A stretch of DNA of 45,959 nt, from NCBI GenBank assembly GCA_022844275.1, contig JALHMB010000018.1:1-45959 (forward strand). Reading direction: 5' to 3'. This stretch comes from Hyphomicrobiaceae bacterium. Its GTDB lineage: Bacteria > Pseudomonadota > Alphaproteobacteria > Rhizobiales > Hyphomicrobiaceae. Below the pieces are notes generated by a model. The model did not search any database, was not told the DNA's origin, and saw nothing but the letters and a program-made list of their open reading frames with translations. The position numbers and the translations under genes are program-made. The number at the start of each line of letters is the position of its first letter. The first letter of the stretch is position 1. Shown piece after piece: positions 24,593 through 33,117 of this stretch.

Positions 24593-25273
24593 ATGGCGAG
24601 CGCTGAAATTGTTGAGCCTCCAAAGAGAAATAAGACGGCGAGGTACTATGTTAAGTCCGCCGTGCAGCAGGCAATGTCGCGGGTTATCAGATCAACTGGC
24701 CTTTATAACAAAAAGCCGCGACCTGGAGCTTATATCGATATCGGCTCGGGTAAGAATTGTCACGGCGAGTTTTTCTCAATCGACTATTACTGGGTGCCGG
24801 GACTCGATATGGTCCACGACATTACGAAGGGTTTTCCATTTAGGAGTGAAACTGTTGGGGGAATTTTCACCGAGCATTGCTTGGAGCATATAGAGTTTGA
24901 TCAGTTCATAGATGTTGTGAGGGAGTTCCAGCGAATCCTCATTCCAGGTGGGATTGCCCGCATCGTAGTGCCCGATGGAAAGCTCTATCTCGATCTTTAC
25001 CAGAAGGCCCAGTCGGGAAAAGAGATTATCATGCCTAGCCGCGAGGAGGATGATGGCTATCCCTTCTATACTCCAATGATGAGCGTCAATCGCATCATGC
25101 GCTCTCATGGGCACAGGTTCATTTACGATTTTCGAACGATGAGAGAAATCCTGCTTCATGTGGGGTTTGCAGAGGTTAATCAAAGGCAGTTCCGTGTCGG
25201 AGAGGATCCCGTGCTTCTCGTTGATCAGGAATTTCGGCGACCAGAATCTTTGTATGTAGAGGCCAAGAAATGA
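24593..25273 (+). CDS. Class I SAM-dependent methyltransferase
   Basis: Predicted 226-residue enzyme. SAM motif I is YIDIGSGKN (47-55); EHCLEHIEFDQFIDVVREFQRIL (from 94) and PGGIARIVVPDG (118-129) are the usual later motifs of Methyltransf_11-type enzymes. It may methylate a sugar in the polymer or be a cluster passenger. Its codons end in A or T much more often than those of its neighbours and it is flanked by two of the larger gaps in the run (114 and 85 bases), which suggests separate acquisition. Confidence 0.85.
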   Translation: MASAEIVEPPKRNKTARYYVKSAVQQAMSRVIRSTGLYNKKPRPGAYIDIGSGKNCHGEFFSIDYYWVPGLDMVHDITKGFPFRSETVGGIFTEHCLEHIEFDQFIDVVREFQRILIPGGIARIVVPDGKLYLDLYQKAQSGKEIIMPSREEDDGYPFYTPMMSVNRIMRSHGHRFIYDFRTMREILLHVGFAEVNQRQFRVGEDPVLLVDQEFRRPESLYVEAKK

Positions 25274-25358
25274 CCGGCAGATCTGTGCAATACCAGCGCG
25301 TGTTGCAAGAAAGCGGTACGGCCCGGTTGTGGACAGCGGTGTCTGCTTCTGACCGATC

Positions 25359-26219
25359 GTGACGCTCCCGGTCTCCGTCGTGATCCCCACGTTCAGACGC
25401 CGCGAGGTACTCGCCGAGACTCTGCGTGCGCTTCGGCGATGCCAGCCGCCTCCCGGCGAGATCCTTGTCATGGTTGACTACGGAGACCGAGAGACCCGCG
25501 CAGCGCTCGAGCCTGATTTTCCTGAGGTCTGCTGGACCGAGGCGGAGGAGCGTCTCGGGCCAGGAGGTGCGCGAAACCTCCTCTTCGCTATGGCGCAGCA
25601 GCCGTATGTTGCCAGCTTCGATGATGATTCAAGTCCGATAGACTTCGATTTCTTTGCGGACGTCGGCACACTCTTCGAAGAGAACCCGCGCGCGGGCGTG
25701 ATTGCGGCAGGCACGATTGTGCACGATGGTGAGACAGTGCCGCCGCGAACACGTGCAATCATCCCGGCGGTCGAGTTTGTCGGCTGTGGTGCCGTTGTGC
25801 GTCGCGCGGCGTTTCTCGAGACGCGGGGTTACCTGCCCCTCGAGCTCGCATACGGTGCCGAGGAAGTCGATGTGTCACTCCAGCTTCTCGATAAGGGCTG
25901 GCAGATCTTGAGTTCGGACGTGCTGCGCGTGCGCCACAGGACCTCGCGTGCGCATCAGGCGACGCCCGAAGTCACGAGCGCGCACATCAGGAATACCGCG
26001 CTGGTCGGTTACTTGAGATATCCACTCGTGCTTTGGTCTTTTGTCGTCGTGCAGATTGGTCGACGCGTCCTTTGGTCATTGCGGAATGGTCGCTCCGCCG
26101 GAGTGCTTCATGGCCTCGCCGGAATCCCACGAAACCTTTGGCGTCATCGCGCGCAACGGGCACCGGTCAAAGCTCGGGTGATCCTTGCGACCCGCGGGCT
26201 GCGGCGGCGGGCTCCTTAG
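25359..26219 (+). CDS. Family 2 glycosyltransferase with a hydrophobic C-terminus
   Basis: Predicted 286-residue GT2 enzyme: VSVVIPTFRRREVLAETLRAL, a donor site MVDYGD at 38-43 (in place of the common DDGS), GPGGARN and FDDD at 87-90. The segment LELAYGAEEVDVSLQLLDKGW holds the usual catalytic acidic pair. A hydrophobic stretch near residues 217-240 (YLRYPLVLWSFVVVQIG) may anchor it to the membrane. Donor and acceptor unknown. Confidence 0.88.
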   Translation: MTLPVSVVIPTFRRREVLAETLRALRRCQPPPGEILVMVDYGDRETRAALEPDFPEVCWTEAEERLGPGGARNLLFAMAQQPYVASFDDDSSPIDFDFFADVGTLFEENPRAGVIAAGTIVHDGETVPPRTRAIIPAVEFVGCGAVVRRAAFLETRGYLPLELAYGAEEVDVSLQLLDKGWQILSSDVLRVRHRTSRAHQATPEVTSAHIRNTALVGYLRYPLVLWSFVVVQIGRRVLWSLRNGRSAGVLHGLAGIPRNLWRHRAQRAPVKARVILATRGLRRRAP

Positions 26220-26233
26220 ATGCGGCCCATCAA

Positions 26234-27487
26234 GTGAGCCTCTCCCAGCCCGACGAACTACAGATAAATGCCGTACGGCAGCGCCCGAACGAACAGTGGG
26301 TTGTGTGCCAACTTGGGGCGCGCGAGAATTATATGGTCGGCAGAGCGCTGGCCTCATCCGGCAGACTTGCCGCACTGATAACCGACGCCTGGGAGAAACC
26401 TGGAGGCGTTGTCACCAAGCTCAGCCATCGCCTCAGGGACCGCTATCATCCCGAACTCTCGGCGGCCCGTGTTGAGGCGCCGCGATACGTGCACTACGTT
26501 CGGGAGCTTCACTGGAAGTATTTGGGCAAGAGCGGGTGGCACCGAATCCTGGATCGGAATGCGTGGTTCGAGAATATGGCGGCGAAGCGACTCCGCGGAT
26601 TGGTCGAGGAAGGTGTGCCCTGCGACACGGTCTTCTCTTACAGTTATGCTGCGCGCTCCATTTTCCATGCGGCTCGATCCCTCGGACTGCGCACGGTGCT
26701 TGGGCAGATTGATCCAGGACCGGTTGAGGATGAGCTCGTTGCGGATCTCTATGAGCGCGCTGGGCAGTTGATCCGTTACGAACGAATTCCGGCGGAATAC
26801 TGGGAGCGTTGGCGGGAGGAGACTGCCCTGTCGGATGTTGTCGTAGTAAACTCAGATTGGTCGAAGAAAGCGCTCATGCGCGTCGGCGTGGCGGCGAGTA
26901 AGATTACGGTGCTCCCCCTTGCTTACGACTTGCCGAAAGATGCAATTGTAGCCGCGAAACCACTCCCTGAGAAATTCACGCATGATCGGCCGCTCAGGTT
27001 GCTCTTCCTGGGCCAAGTGACCTTTCGCAAAGGCATCGGACCGGTTCTGGAAGCCATACATAGAATGCCCAATGCGCCAATAAGGATCGATATCGTAGGA
27101 GAGTTCCAGATCGATATCCCTGCGTCAACAAAGGGCGACAGACGAGTGTTCTTGCATGGGGCGGTGCAGCGCAGCTCCGTGAAACGCTACTACAGGGACG
27201 CCGATCTTTTTCTATTCCCCACCCTCTCGGATGGTTTCGGCCTCACGCAGCTCGAGGCCCTTGCGCATGGATTGCCGGTCCTTGTTTCGCGTAACTGCGG
27301 CGAAGTCATCGAGCACGATGTGAACGGGTATGTTCTGGATAGCGTTACGCCAGAAGCGATCGAACGAGTCCTTCGCGAGCTGTTGGATAGGCCTGATCGT
27401 CTTCGGGCGTGGGCCGAGCAGGCGAGAATTCTACCCCGCTTCTCGCGGGAAGCGCTGGCCCAAAACCTGTCGCGACTGACGACATGA
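26234..27487 (+). CDS. Family 4 glycosyltransferase (GT-B)
   Basis: Predicted 417-residue enzyme. I choose GTG 26234, 14 bases after the previous stop, as the first plausible start outside the upstream gene; the open frame itself runs back to 26033. The donor half has LRLLFLGQVTFRKGIGPVLEAI, then ADLFLFPTLSDGFGLTQLEALAHGLPVLVSR with the E-x7-E catalytic and donor-binding glutamate region. GT4 enzymes retain the anomeric configuration of the donor sugar. The stop overlaps the start of the polymerase gene by four bases. Confidence 0.87.
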   Translation: MSLSQPDELQINAVRQRPNEQWVVCQLGARENYMVGRALASSGRLAALITDAWEKPGGVVTKLSHRLRDRYHPELSAARVEAPRYVHYVRELHWKYLGKSGWHRILDRNAWFENMAAKRLRGLVEEGVPCDTVFSYSYAARSIFHAARSLGLRTVLGQIDPGPVEDELVADLYERAGQLIRYERIPAEYWERWREETALSDVVVVNSDWSKKALMRVGVAASKITVLPLAYDLPKDAIVAAKPLPEKFTHDRPLRLLFLGQVTFRKGIGPVLEAIHRMPNAPIRIDIVGEFQIDIPASTKGDRRVFLHGAVQRSSVKRYYRDADLFLFPTLSDGFGLTQLEALAHGLPVLVSRNCGEVIEHDVNGYVLDSVTPEAIERVLRELLDRPDRLRAWAEQARILPRFSREALAQNLSRLTT

Positions 27488-28920
27488 GAGTATCGCCGCA
27501 AGCCCCCATGCGCGCCGCAGCGCGCTTCCCCGTGGCGCGTGCCGAGATGCGGCTCAGAACTCTGTCGACCATCTTCATTGTTTTCGGTGCGTTGGTCGCT
27601 TCGTTCGCTGCAAAGACAGCAAGCTCCACCAATGAAGCCTTCAGTCTCGCAGCTGTCACGTTCGGCTGCGCCGTCCTGATCGTCTTGCTGATTGAGTCCC
27701 GGCCGGGCGTCCGCAGTCTGTTCCGCGTCGATATCTTCATGATTGTCGTTCTGTACGGACTCACTCTCCTGGAGTTCCTGTTCGAGCAGGATGATCTGTC
27801 GTTTCAGCTGACGCCTGAAGCCGCCTGCGCCGCAATCGACGCAACACTGTGCGCTTTCGTAGGTCTCGCCCTCGGTCGTCACACCGTCAGAATGTATTCG
27901 GGTGAAACACTCTCCGATATGGCATTGAGCTTGTCGCCATCGCGGATGTTCGGCCTGTTGATTGGCTGCACCCTGATCGGATATCTCCACATCCTTATTG
28001 CAGTGGACTTCAACATCTTTGAAGCGTTGCGACAGATGACGTTGCCGCGCTTTACGCAATCTTGGACACGTGGTCGGACGGGTGGCTTGAGCTCGCTTCT
28101 GTCCGAGCTCGGGCTTTTCATTTTTCTGCTGCCGCCACTCGCTGGCGCCATTCTCGCGGAGCATCGGCGCTACAGGTGGCACCAAAAGGCCGGAACGATT
28201 GTGATTCTTGCATTGACGTTCTTCTTCGGGTTTTCCGGGGGCACACGTTACATATTCCTGACGTACCTCGCGACCTTCGGCGCAAGCTATTTGATGTTGA
28301 AGCCTAAAATTTCGTGGTCATCGCTCTTCGTCGTTGGCGTGCCCTTGGCTTTGATGGCGGGGGCTGGTGCCTACTATATGGCGCATCTGCGGACCTATGG
28401 CCTCGGCAATTGGGAGCAGGCCATTGAACGTACGGATCGCGTGTTCGTGGACATGAACATCCTGAACATCGCGGGCTTGATCCAGGTTTTTCCAGACCGG
28501 CACGATTATTTGGGTTTGGAGATACCGTTTATCGCATTCATACGGCCTATCCCTCGCGTGATATGGCCTGGGAAGCCTGAGGGTTTGAGCATCAGCATCG
28601 AGGAAGTGCTGGGGGCGGAAGGCTGGACGCTCTCTGCGACTTACGTCGGTGAGTTATGGATGTCGGGAGGGCTGTTTGCGGTCGTACTTGCAAGCTTGCT
28701 CTTCGGAATTTCAGCTGCGCTATGGAACCGGGTCGGAACAACGGCGCGAGGGAACCTCGACAAGATCGTTTTTGCGTCGGGCTTTTTTGCGGCTGGCCTT
28801 TGCACGCGTAGCTTCATGAGCGTGGCGCCGGCAGTTCTCCCGACGTTCGCGTTGCTTGTGTTCCGTGCCTGGCAGTATCGGCAGCGTCCCAGATATCGTC
28901 CGCGCGCGCGAGGATTCTGA
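27484..28920 (+). CDS. Wzy-like oligosaccharide repeat-unit polymerase
   Basis: Predicted 478-residue polytopic inner-membrane protein with about ten to twelve helices. ATG 27484 overlaps the previous stop (ATGA). The loop with FGFSGGTRYIFLTYLATFGA, then FIAFIRPIPRVIWPGKPEG and TYVGELWMSGG, is typical of oligosaccharide repeat-unit polymerases, which join lipid-linked repeat units in the periplasm. Wzy proteins diverge strongly, so this rests on motif flavour and topology. It is unlike the WaaL/Wzy_C-type protein at 10376, so the locus has two candidate polymerases or ligases. Confidence 0.83.
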   Translation: MRVSPQAPMRAAARFPVARAEMRLRTLSTIFIVFGALVASFAAKTASSTNEAFSLAAVTFGCAVLIVLLIESRPGVRSLFRVDIFMIVVLYGLTLLEFLFEQDDLSFQLTPEAACAAIDATLCAFVGLALGRHTVRMYSGETLSDMALSLSPSRMFGLLIGCTLIGYLHILIAVDFNIFEALRQMTLPRFTQSWTRGRTGGLSSLLSELGLFIFLLPPLAGAILAEHRRYRWHQKAGTIVILALTFFFGFSGGTRYIFLTYLATFGASYLMLKPKISWSSLFVVGVPLALMAGAGAYYMAHLRTYGLGNWEQAIERTDRVFVDMNILNIAGLIQVFPDRHDYLGLEIPFIAFIRPIPRVIWPGKPEGLSISIEEVLGAEGWTLSATYVGELWMSGGLFAVVLASLLFGISAALWNRVGTTARGNLDKIVFASGFFAAGLCTRSFMSVAPAVLPTFALLVFRAWQYRQRPRYRPRARGF

Positions 28921-30051
28921 ATGGAGCGCGCAAAGAGGCGTCTCCTGTTTTTGACGGTGATCCCATCACCCTATCAGCGCCAGCTCTTCGATCGATTGTC
29001 AAAGGCGCACGTCTTCGACGTACGGGTCTTGTACTACGCCATGGGTGCACACGACCGCCAATGGGAGCACCCCGAGCTGGCCCCTTTCGAGTCGGTGATG
29101 CCCGGTATGCAGCTGCGATGGCTGGGCGGCAGTGCATACTGCAATCCGCGGGTGTTGCGCTCATTGTTCGAGGCGAAGGCTGACATCGTCGTTGTCAGCG
29201 ACTACTCTGTTCCGACCGCGCAGATCGCCATGCGGGCCTTGGGCCTGCGAGACAACTCCTGGATCTTCTGGGGCGAATTGCCGGGTTTCAATCAACGCGG
29301 CCCTGTTGGCTCGTTTTTGCGAAGACGGCTTCAAGCCCCTCTGGCCTCCTCGGCGGCGATCGCCGCGATCGGCTCCAAGGCGGTGTCGGCCTACGAAGAG
29401 TTGTTTCCGGGCAAAACGGTCTTCAACATTCCGTACTTCTGCGATCTTGCCCCCTACGAGGAGGCAAGGCGCAGGAGGCTTGTCGCAGAGGATGCCGCTG
29501 TCAACATCCTGTTCTCGGGCCAGCTGATCGAGCGTAAAGGATGCGATATTCTCCTGAAGGCCTTCTCGAAGGTTGCCTCGAAGCACCCGCAAGCACGTCT
29601 GTTTATGTTGGGGGACGGGCCTGAGCGCGCCAAGCTTGAAGGCATGGTGCCTGATGTCCTGCGGGATCGCGTCATCTTTTTCGGGCATCGCGAGCCGCGC
29701 GAGATACCCGATATCTTCGCCACCGCGCACGTGTTCTGTCTGCCGAGCCGTCACGACGGTTGGGGCGTCGTCATCAACGAGGCTATTGGTGCGGGATTGC
29801 CGGTCGTCGTCAGCGAAGCCGTAGGCGCGGGACACGATCTCGTTCGCGACGGTGTTAACGGGTACCTGACACGCACGGATGATCTCGAGCAGTTTGCTGA
29901 GGTGCTCGGCCGTATCGTCGGCGATGAGCAATTGCGTGCGCGCCTGGCTGCAGCATCGGGAGGCATGGCCCGAAACTGGGGTCTCGACGAAGGTGTGTCG
30001 CGCTGGCTGACTGCGGCGGATACCGTGCTTGCCCAAAGACGCGTGGCATGA
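28921..30051 (+). CDS. Family 4 glycosyltransferase (GT-B)
   Basis: Predicted 376-residue enzyme. The start directly follows the polymerase stop. N-terminal strand LLFLTVIPSPYQRQLFDRLS; donor half NILFSGQLIERKGCDILLKAF, FMLGDGPERAKLE, then from about residue 278 HDGWGVVINEAIGAGLPVVVSEAVG and HDLVRDGVNGYL, the classical GT4 donor-binding end. It overlaps the next gene by four bases. Specificity unknown. Confidence 0.92.
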   Translation: MERAKRRLLFLTVIPSPYQRQLFDRLSKAHVFDVRVLYYAMGAHDRQWEHPELAPFESVMPGMQLRWLGGSAYCNPRVLRSLFEAKADIVVVSDYSVPTAQIAMRALGLRDNSWIFWGELPGFNQRGPVGSFLRRRLQAPLASSAAIAAIGSKAVSAYEELFPGKTVFNIPYFCDLAPYEEARRRRLVAEDAAVNILFSGQLIERKGCDILLKAFSKVASKHPQARLFMLGDGPERAKLEGMVPDVLRDRVIFFGHREPREIPDIFATAHVFCLPSRHDGWGVVINEAIGAGLPVVVSEAVGAGHDLVRDGVNGYLTRTDDLEQFAEVLGRIVGDEQLRARLAAASGGMARNWGLDEGVSRWLTAADTVLAQRRVA

Positions 30052-31226
30052 GAGTGGCCCTCATGTCCTCGGGCTCGGGATCCCGGGGTGGTGGGGAAGT
30101 CTACTTGCGCTTTCTTGCGAACGGCTTGGCGAAGCACGGATGTGAGGTCCACGCGATCATTCCGTCGGCTGCGCGCATGGATGAGCTTGCCGCATCCCTA
30201 GCTCCCGATGCTCAGGTTACGCGTTTGCCAGTAACGGCGACCTATGAGCGTCGGCTACGCAATATTGGTGCGATCTTCGATGCCGGGCAACAAGCGCGCG
30301 TGGCCGCAGCGCTTGCTGCAGTCCGTCCGGACGTGGTTCACGTCAATCAGCAGGTGGCAGAAGACGGTCTCGATTTCGTCCGCGCAGCAGAACGCAGTGG
30401 GATACCGTGGGTATCGACAATCCACATCGGCCACTCGGCGCACGCCCTCGGTGCGCGCTGGGGACGTCTACGTGATCTCGTGACGACGAAAGCACTGGGA
30501 CGCCTAGGCTCTGTGTATGTTACCGTTTCCGAAGCTTCCCGAGGGCAGCTTGCCTCGCGATTTTCGAAGAATGCAGCGAAGCCTGATATTCTCGTGGTCC
30601 ACAATGGCGTGCCTGTTCCCGAACCTTTGGCGCTTGTCGCGGCGCGCAAGTCGGCAAGGCATGACTGGGGTATCGCGAATGGTGAGATCGTCGTGGGAGC
30701 GGTCGGCAGGATAGAAGCACAGAAGAACCCGCTCGCCCTTATCGATCATCTTGAATCGTTGGCGACGTATGCACAGACCGTAAGACTTGTGTGGATCGGG
30801 GATGGTCAGCTTCGCGACGAGTTGGAGAGAGAGGCCACCGCAAGATTGGGAAGGCATCGATTGATCGTGGACGGCTGGCGCAACGATGCGGCAACGCGGA
30901 TGGCAGGCTTCGACATCTTTGCTCTTCCGTCGATTTACGAGGGATTGCCTCTGGCTCTTCTCGAGGCGATGCATGCAGGTCTGCCAATCGTTGCGACGCG
31001 GACCGATGGTATGCCGGAAGCTATCGAGCATGGTGTCTCAGGATTGCTTTGCTCCAGCGGAGACGAGTTCCAGCGATCTCTAAAGCGGCTGCTCCGCGAT
31101 GCGGAGCTGCGTAACGCATTGGGGGGTTCGGCACGTGACGCTGCGCAGCAACGTTTCAGCTGCACTGTCATGGCCGCCCGTCTCATGAAGATCTATAGGC
31201 AGCAGACAGATGCCCGACGGCGCTGA
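30048..31226 (+). CDS. Family 4 glycosyltransferase (GT-B)
   Basis: Predicted 392-residue enzyme. A glycine-rich N-terminus (MSSGSGSRGGGEVYLRFLANGL) is followed by DVVHVNQQVAEDG; the donor half has VGAVGRIEAQKNPLALIDHLE, WIGDGQLRDELE and, from about residue 294, PSIYEGLPLALLEAMHAGLPIVATRTDGMPEAI. Retaining GT4 family. It is coupled to both neighbours, with a 4-base overlap before and a 17-base overlap after. Confidence 0.92.
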   Translation: MRVALMSSGSGSRGGGEVYLRFLANGLAKHGCEVHAIIPSAARMDELAASLAPDAQVTRLPVTATYERRLRNIGAIFDAGQQARVAAALAAVRPDVVHVNQQVAEDGLDFVRAAERSGIPWVSTIHIGHSAHALGARWGRLRDLVTTKALGRLGSVYVTVSEASRGQLASRFSKNAAKPDILVVHNGVPVPEPLALVAARKSARHDWGIANGEIVVGAVGRIEAQKNPLALIDHLESLATYAQTVRLVWIGDGQLRDELEREATARLGRHRLIVDGWRNDAATRMAGFDIFALPSIYEGLPLALLEAMHAGLPIVATRTDGMPEAIEHGVSGLLCSSGDEFQRSLKRLLRDAELRNALGGSARDAAQQRFSCTVMAARLMKIYRQQTDARRR

Positions 31227-32439
31227 CCATTGTGAGGCGACGGTACGCCGCGTACTTCACGTCTCGCCGTACATCCATCCCGCTGCAGGCGGGCCGCCTG
31301 TCGTCGTCGAGCGATGGGCGGAGTTCGTTGGTGACCATGGATGGCGCGCACGCGTGCTCTCGACGCCGGCGTTGGCGACCGATGGCGGACGGAGCTTGTT
31401 GGCTGCCGCCAAGGATCGCTATGAGCTGTTACTCGTTTCATCGGCGCTCGACACGCTGTGCGGCACGGGGCGCGCGAACCTACGTCGCCTCGTGCAGGAG
31501 GCCGACATCGTTCATTTGCACACGATGTGGAGTCCGTTGAATGCGATCGTGGCGAGTATCTGCCGCCGTATTGATAAGCCTTATGTTGTCTCACCTCATG
31601 GGATGCTGGATCCTTATTCACTCGGCATCAAGTCGCTCAAGAAGCGCGTCTATCTGAAGATGGTCGAGAGCCGTACCATAAGAGATGCCGCGGGCGTGCT
31701 CTTCACGGCTGATGACGAGCGGGATCTGGCTGTTGCACAGATCGGTCGCGTGCCTCACCCGGGAGTAGTCGCATTGGGTGCCGATATGCCGAACGCATCC
31801 GAAGAAATTCTTCGCTCTCGCTTCCAGTCCACGCATCCTGAACTCGCAGACAAAAAGCTCATCATATTTCTGGGACGACTTCATCCGAAGAAGCGTCCCG
31901 ATGTGGTCATCCGGGCAATGCGCGGAGTCCGTGCGAAGATACCCGATGCGGCTCTGCTGATGGTCGGCGATGGGCAGCATGACTACGTCGACGGGCTCAA
32001 GCAACACTCAGACAGCCTTGGGCTTCGCGAGTGCGTTCATTTCCTTGGGCTCCTGACAGGAGACGAGAAGTGGGCCGCACTGGCGTCGTCGAGTGTCTTT
32101 GCTCTTCCTTCACTGCAAGAGAACTTTGCGATCGCCGTAGCAGAAGCACTCCACCTTGGTGTGCCGGTCCTGATCACGGACAAGATCAACATCTGGCATG
32201 AGATCGTTGGAGCCGAGGCCGGTATGCTGCTTCGGGAGGCGTTCCTGGAGGATGATCTCGCAAGCCATGCCGTTGCTTTGCTCGGCGACCCGCGTAACTG
32301 CCGCGACATGGGCCGTAGAGCCCGCGCGCTAGCGCTCCGCGCCTACACTTGGCCGGCGAGTGCGCAGAGGCTCTGCGCTTACTACGATACCGTACTCGAA
32401 TGGCAACGCGCGGCGTGTCGAGGTGCAGTTGGTGCGTGA
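31210..32439 (+). CDS. Family 4 glycosyltransferase (GT-B)
   Basis: Predicted 409-residue enzyme. RRVLHVSPYIHPAAGGPPVVVERWAE, DIVHLHTMWSPLNAI and PYVVSPHGMLDPYSL are typical of GT4 enzymes of colanic-acid-like loci. The donor half has LIIFLGRLHPKKRPDVVIRAM, LLMVGDGQHDYVDGL and ALPSLQENFAIAVAEALHLGVPVLITDK. It starts 17 bases inside the preceding gene and overlaps the acetyltransferase gene by 8 bases. Confidence 0.92.
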   Translation: MPDGADHCEATVRRVLHVSPYIHPAAGGPPVVVERWAEFVGDHGWRARVLSTPALATDGGRSLLAAAKDRYELLLVSSALDTLCGTGRANLRRLVQEADIVHLHTMWSPLNAIVASICRRIDKPYVVSPHGMLDPYSLGIKSLKKRVYLKMVESRTIRDAAGVLFTADDERDLAVAQIGRVPHPGVVALGADMPNASEEILRSRFQSTHPELADKKLIIFLGRLHPKKRPDVVIRAMRGVRAKIPDAALLMVGDGQHDYVDGLKQHSDSLGLRECVHFLGLLTGDEKWAALASSSVFALPSLQENFAIAVAEALHLGVPVLITDKINIWHEIVGAEAGMLLREAFLEDDLASHAVALLGDPRNCRDMGRRARALALRAYTWPASAQRLCAYYDTVLEWQRAACRGAVGA

Positions 32440-33067
32440 GATTACTGATGGCCACTTGGCGGACGGAGCAACGCCTCAACGGGATGGCGTGCATCTTGTT
32501 CGGCGTCCGCCACCATCCATATCGAATAAGCTCGCTCGAGCCGCCTGGAGTGTCGTGAGAGTGCTCCTGTTTCGGCCAACGCCCGCTCCTCTACACGCCT
32601 GGCGGCGCCTTCTCCTGCGTAGCTTTGGCGCTCGCATTGGCGATCGAGTTGCCGTTTATCCGAGCGCCATCATCTGGGCGCCGTGGAACCTCACGATTGA
32701 TGAAGGGGCAACGATCGGTGGTGACGCCATCTTCTACAACGTCGATCGCATCACGATCGGCAAGTATGGGATCATCAGCCAAGGGGCGCATTTGTGCACA
32801 GCCTCTCACGCGCATGATTCGGTAAACTTCGAGCTGGTGACGGCACCCATCCACATCGAGGAAGAGGCCTGGATCGCGGCGGAGGCATTCGTTGGCCCGG
32901 GTGTGACCATCTCGAAGGCGGCGGTCGTGGGCGCGCGAGCCGTCGTCGTCAGAAGCGTCGATGAACGATCGATCGTGGCTGGCAACCCGGCAAGGGTGAT
33001 TGGAAGGCGGGCCATTGAAGGGCGCAACCGCTTGCAAGGGCGAGCGCCCTCGGATTTCGGGAATTAG
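32432..33067 (+). CDS. Hexapeptide-repeat acetyltransferase (WcaF-like)
   Basis: Predicted 211-residue enzyme. GTG 32432 is chosen because GAGGTG lies 6 bases upstream; the frame opens earlier but overlaps the previous gene. Imperfect hexapeptide turns (IGDRVAVYPSAIIWAPWNLTIDEGATIGGDAI) form a left-handed beta-helix, with the catalytic-type His in SHAHD and the closing AAVVGARAVVVRSVDERSIVAGNPARVIGRR. Enzymes of this kind O-acetylate sugars from acetyl-CoA, so the polymer is probably acetylated. Confidence 0.9.
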   Translation: MREITDGHLADGATPQRDGVHLVRRPPPSISNKLARAAWSVVRVLLFRPTPAPLHAWRRLLLRSFGARIGDRVAVYPSAIIWAPWNLTIDEGATIGGDAIFYNVDRITIGKYGIISQGAHLCTASHAHDSVNFELVTAPIHIEEEAWIAAEAFVGPGVTISKAAVVGARAVVVRSVDERSIVAGNPARVIGRRAIEGRNRLQGRAPSDFGN

Positions 33068-33117
33068 GACGCCGGCTTCTCTAGGGCGCCAGCGCGATCG
33101 GCACAGAAAGACCGACG

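Noticed and set aside
27190-28185. Minus-strand open frame of 331 codons opposite a glycosyltransferase and the polymerase
   Set aside because: Crosses two certain genes on the other strand and has low-complexity antisense composition.
29161-30036. Minus-strand open frame of 291 codons
   Set aside because: Antisense shadow of a secure GT4 gene.
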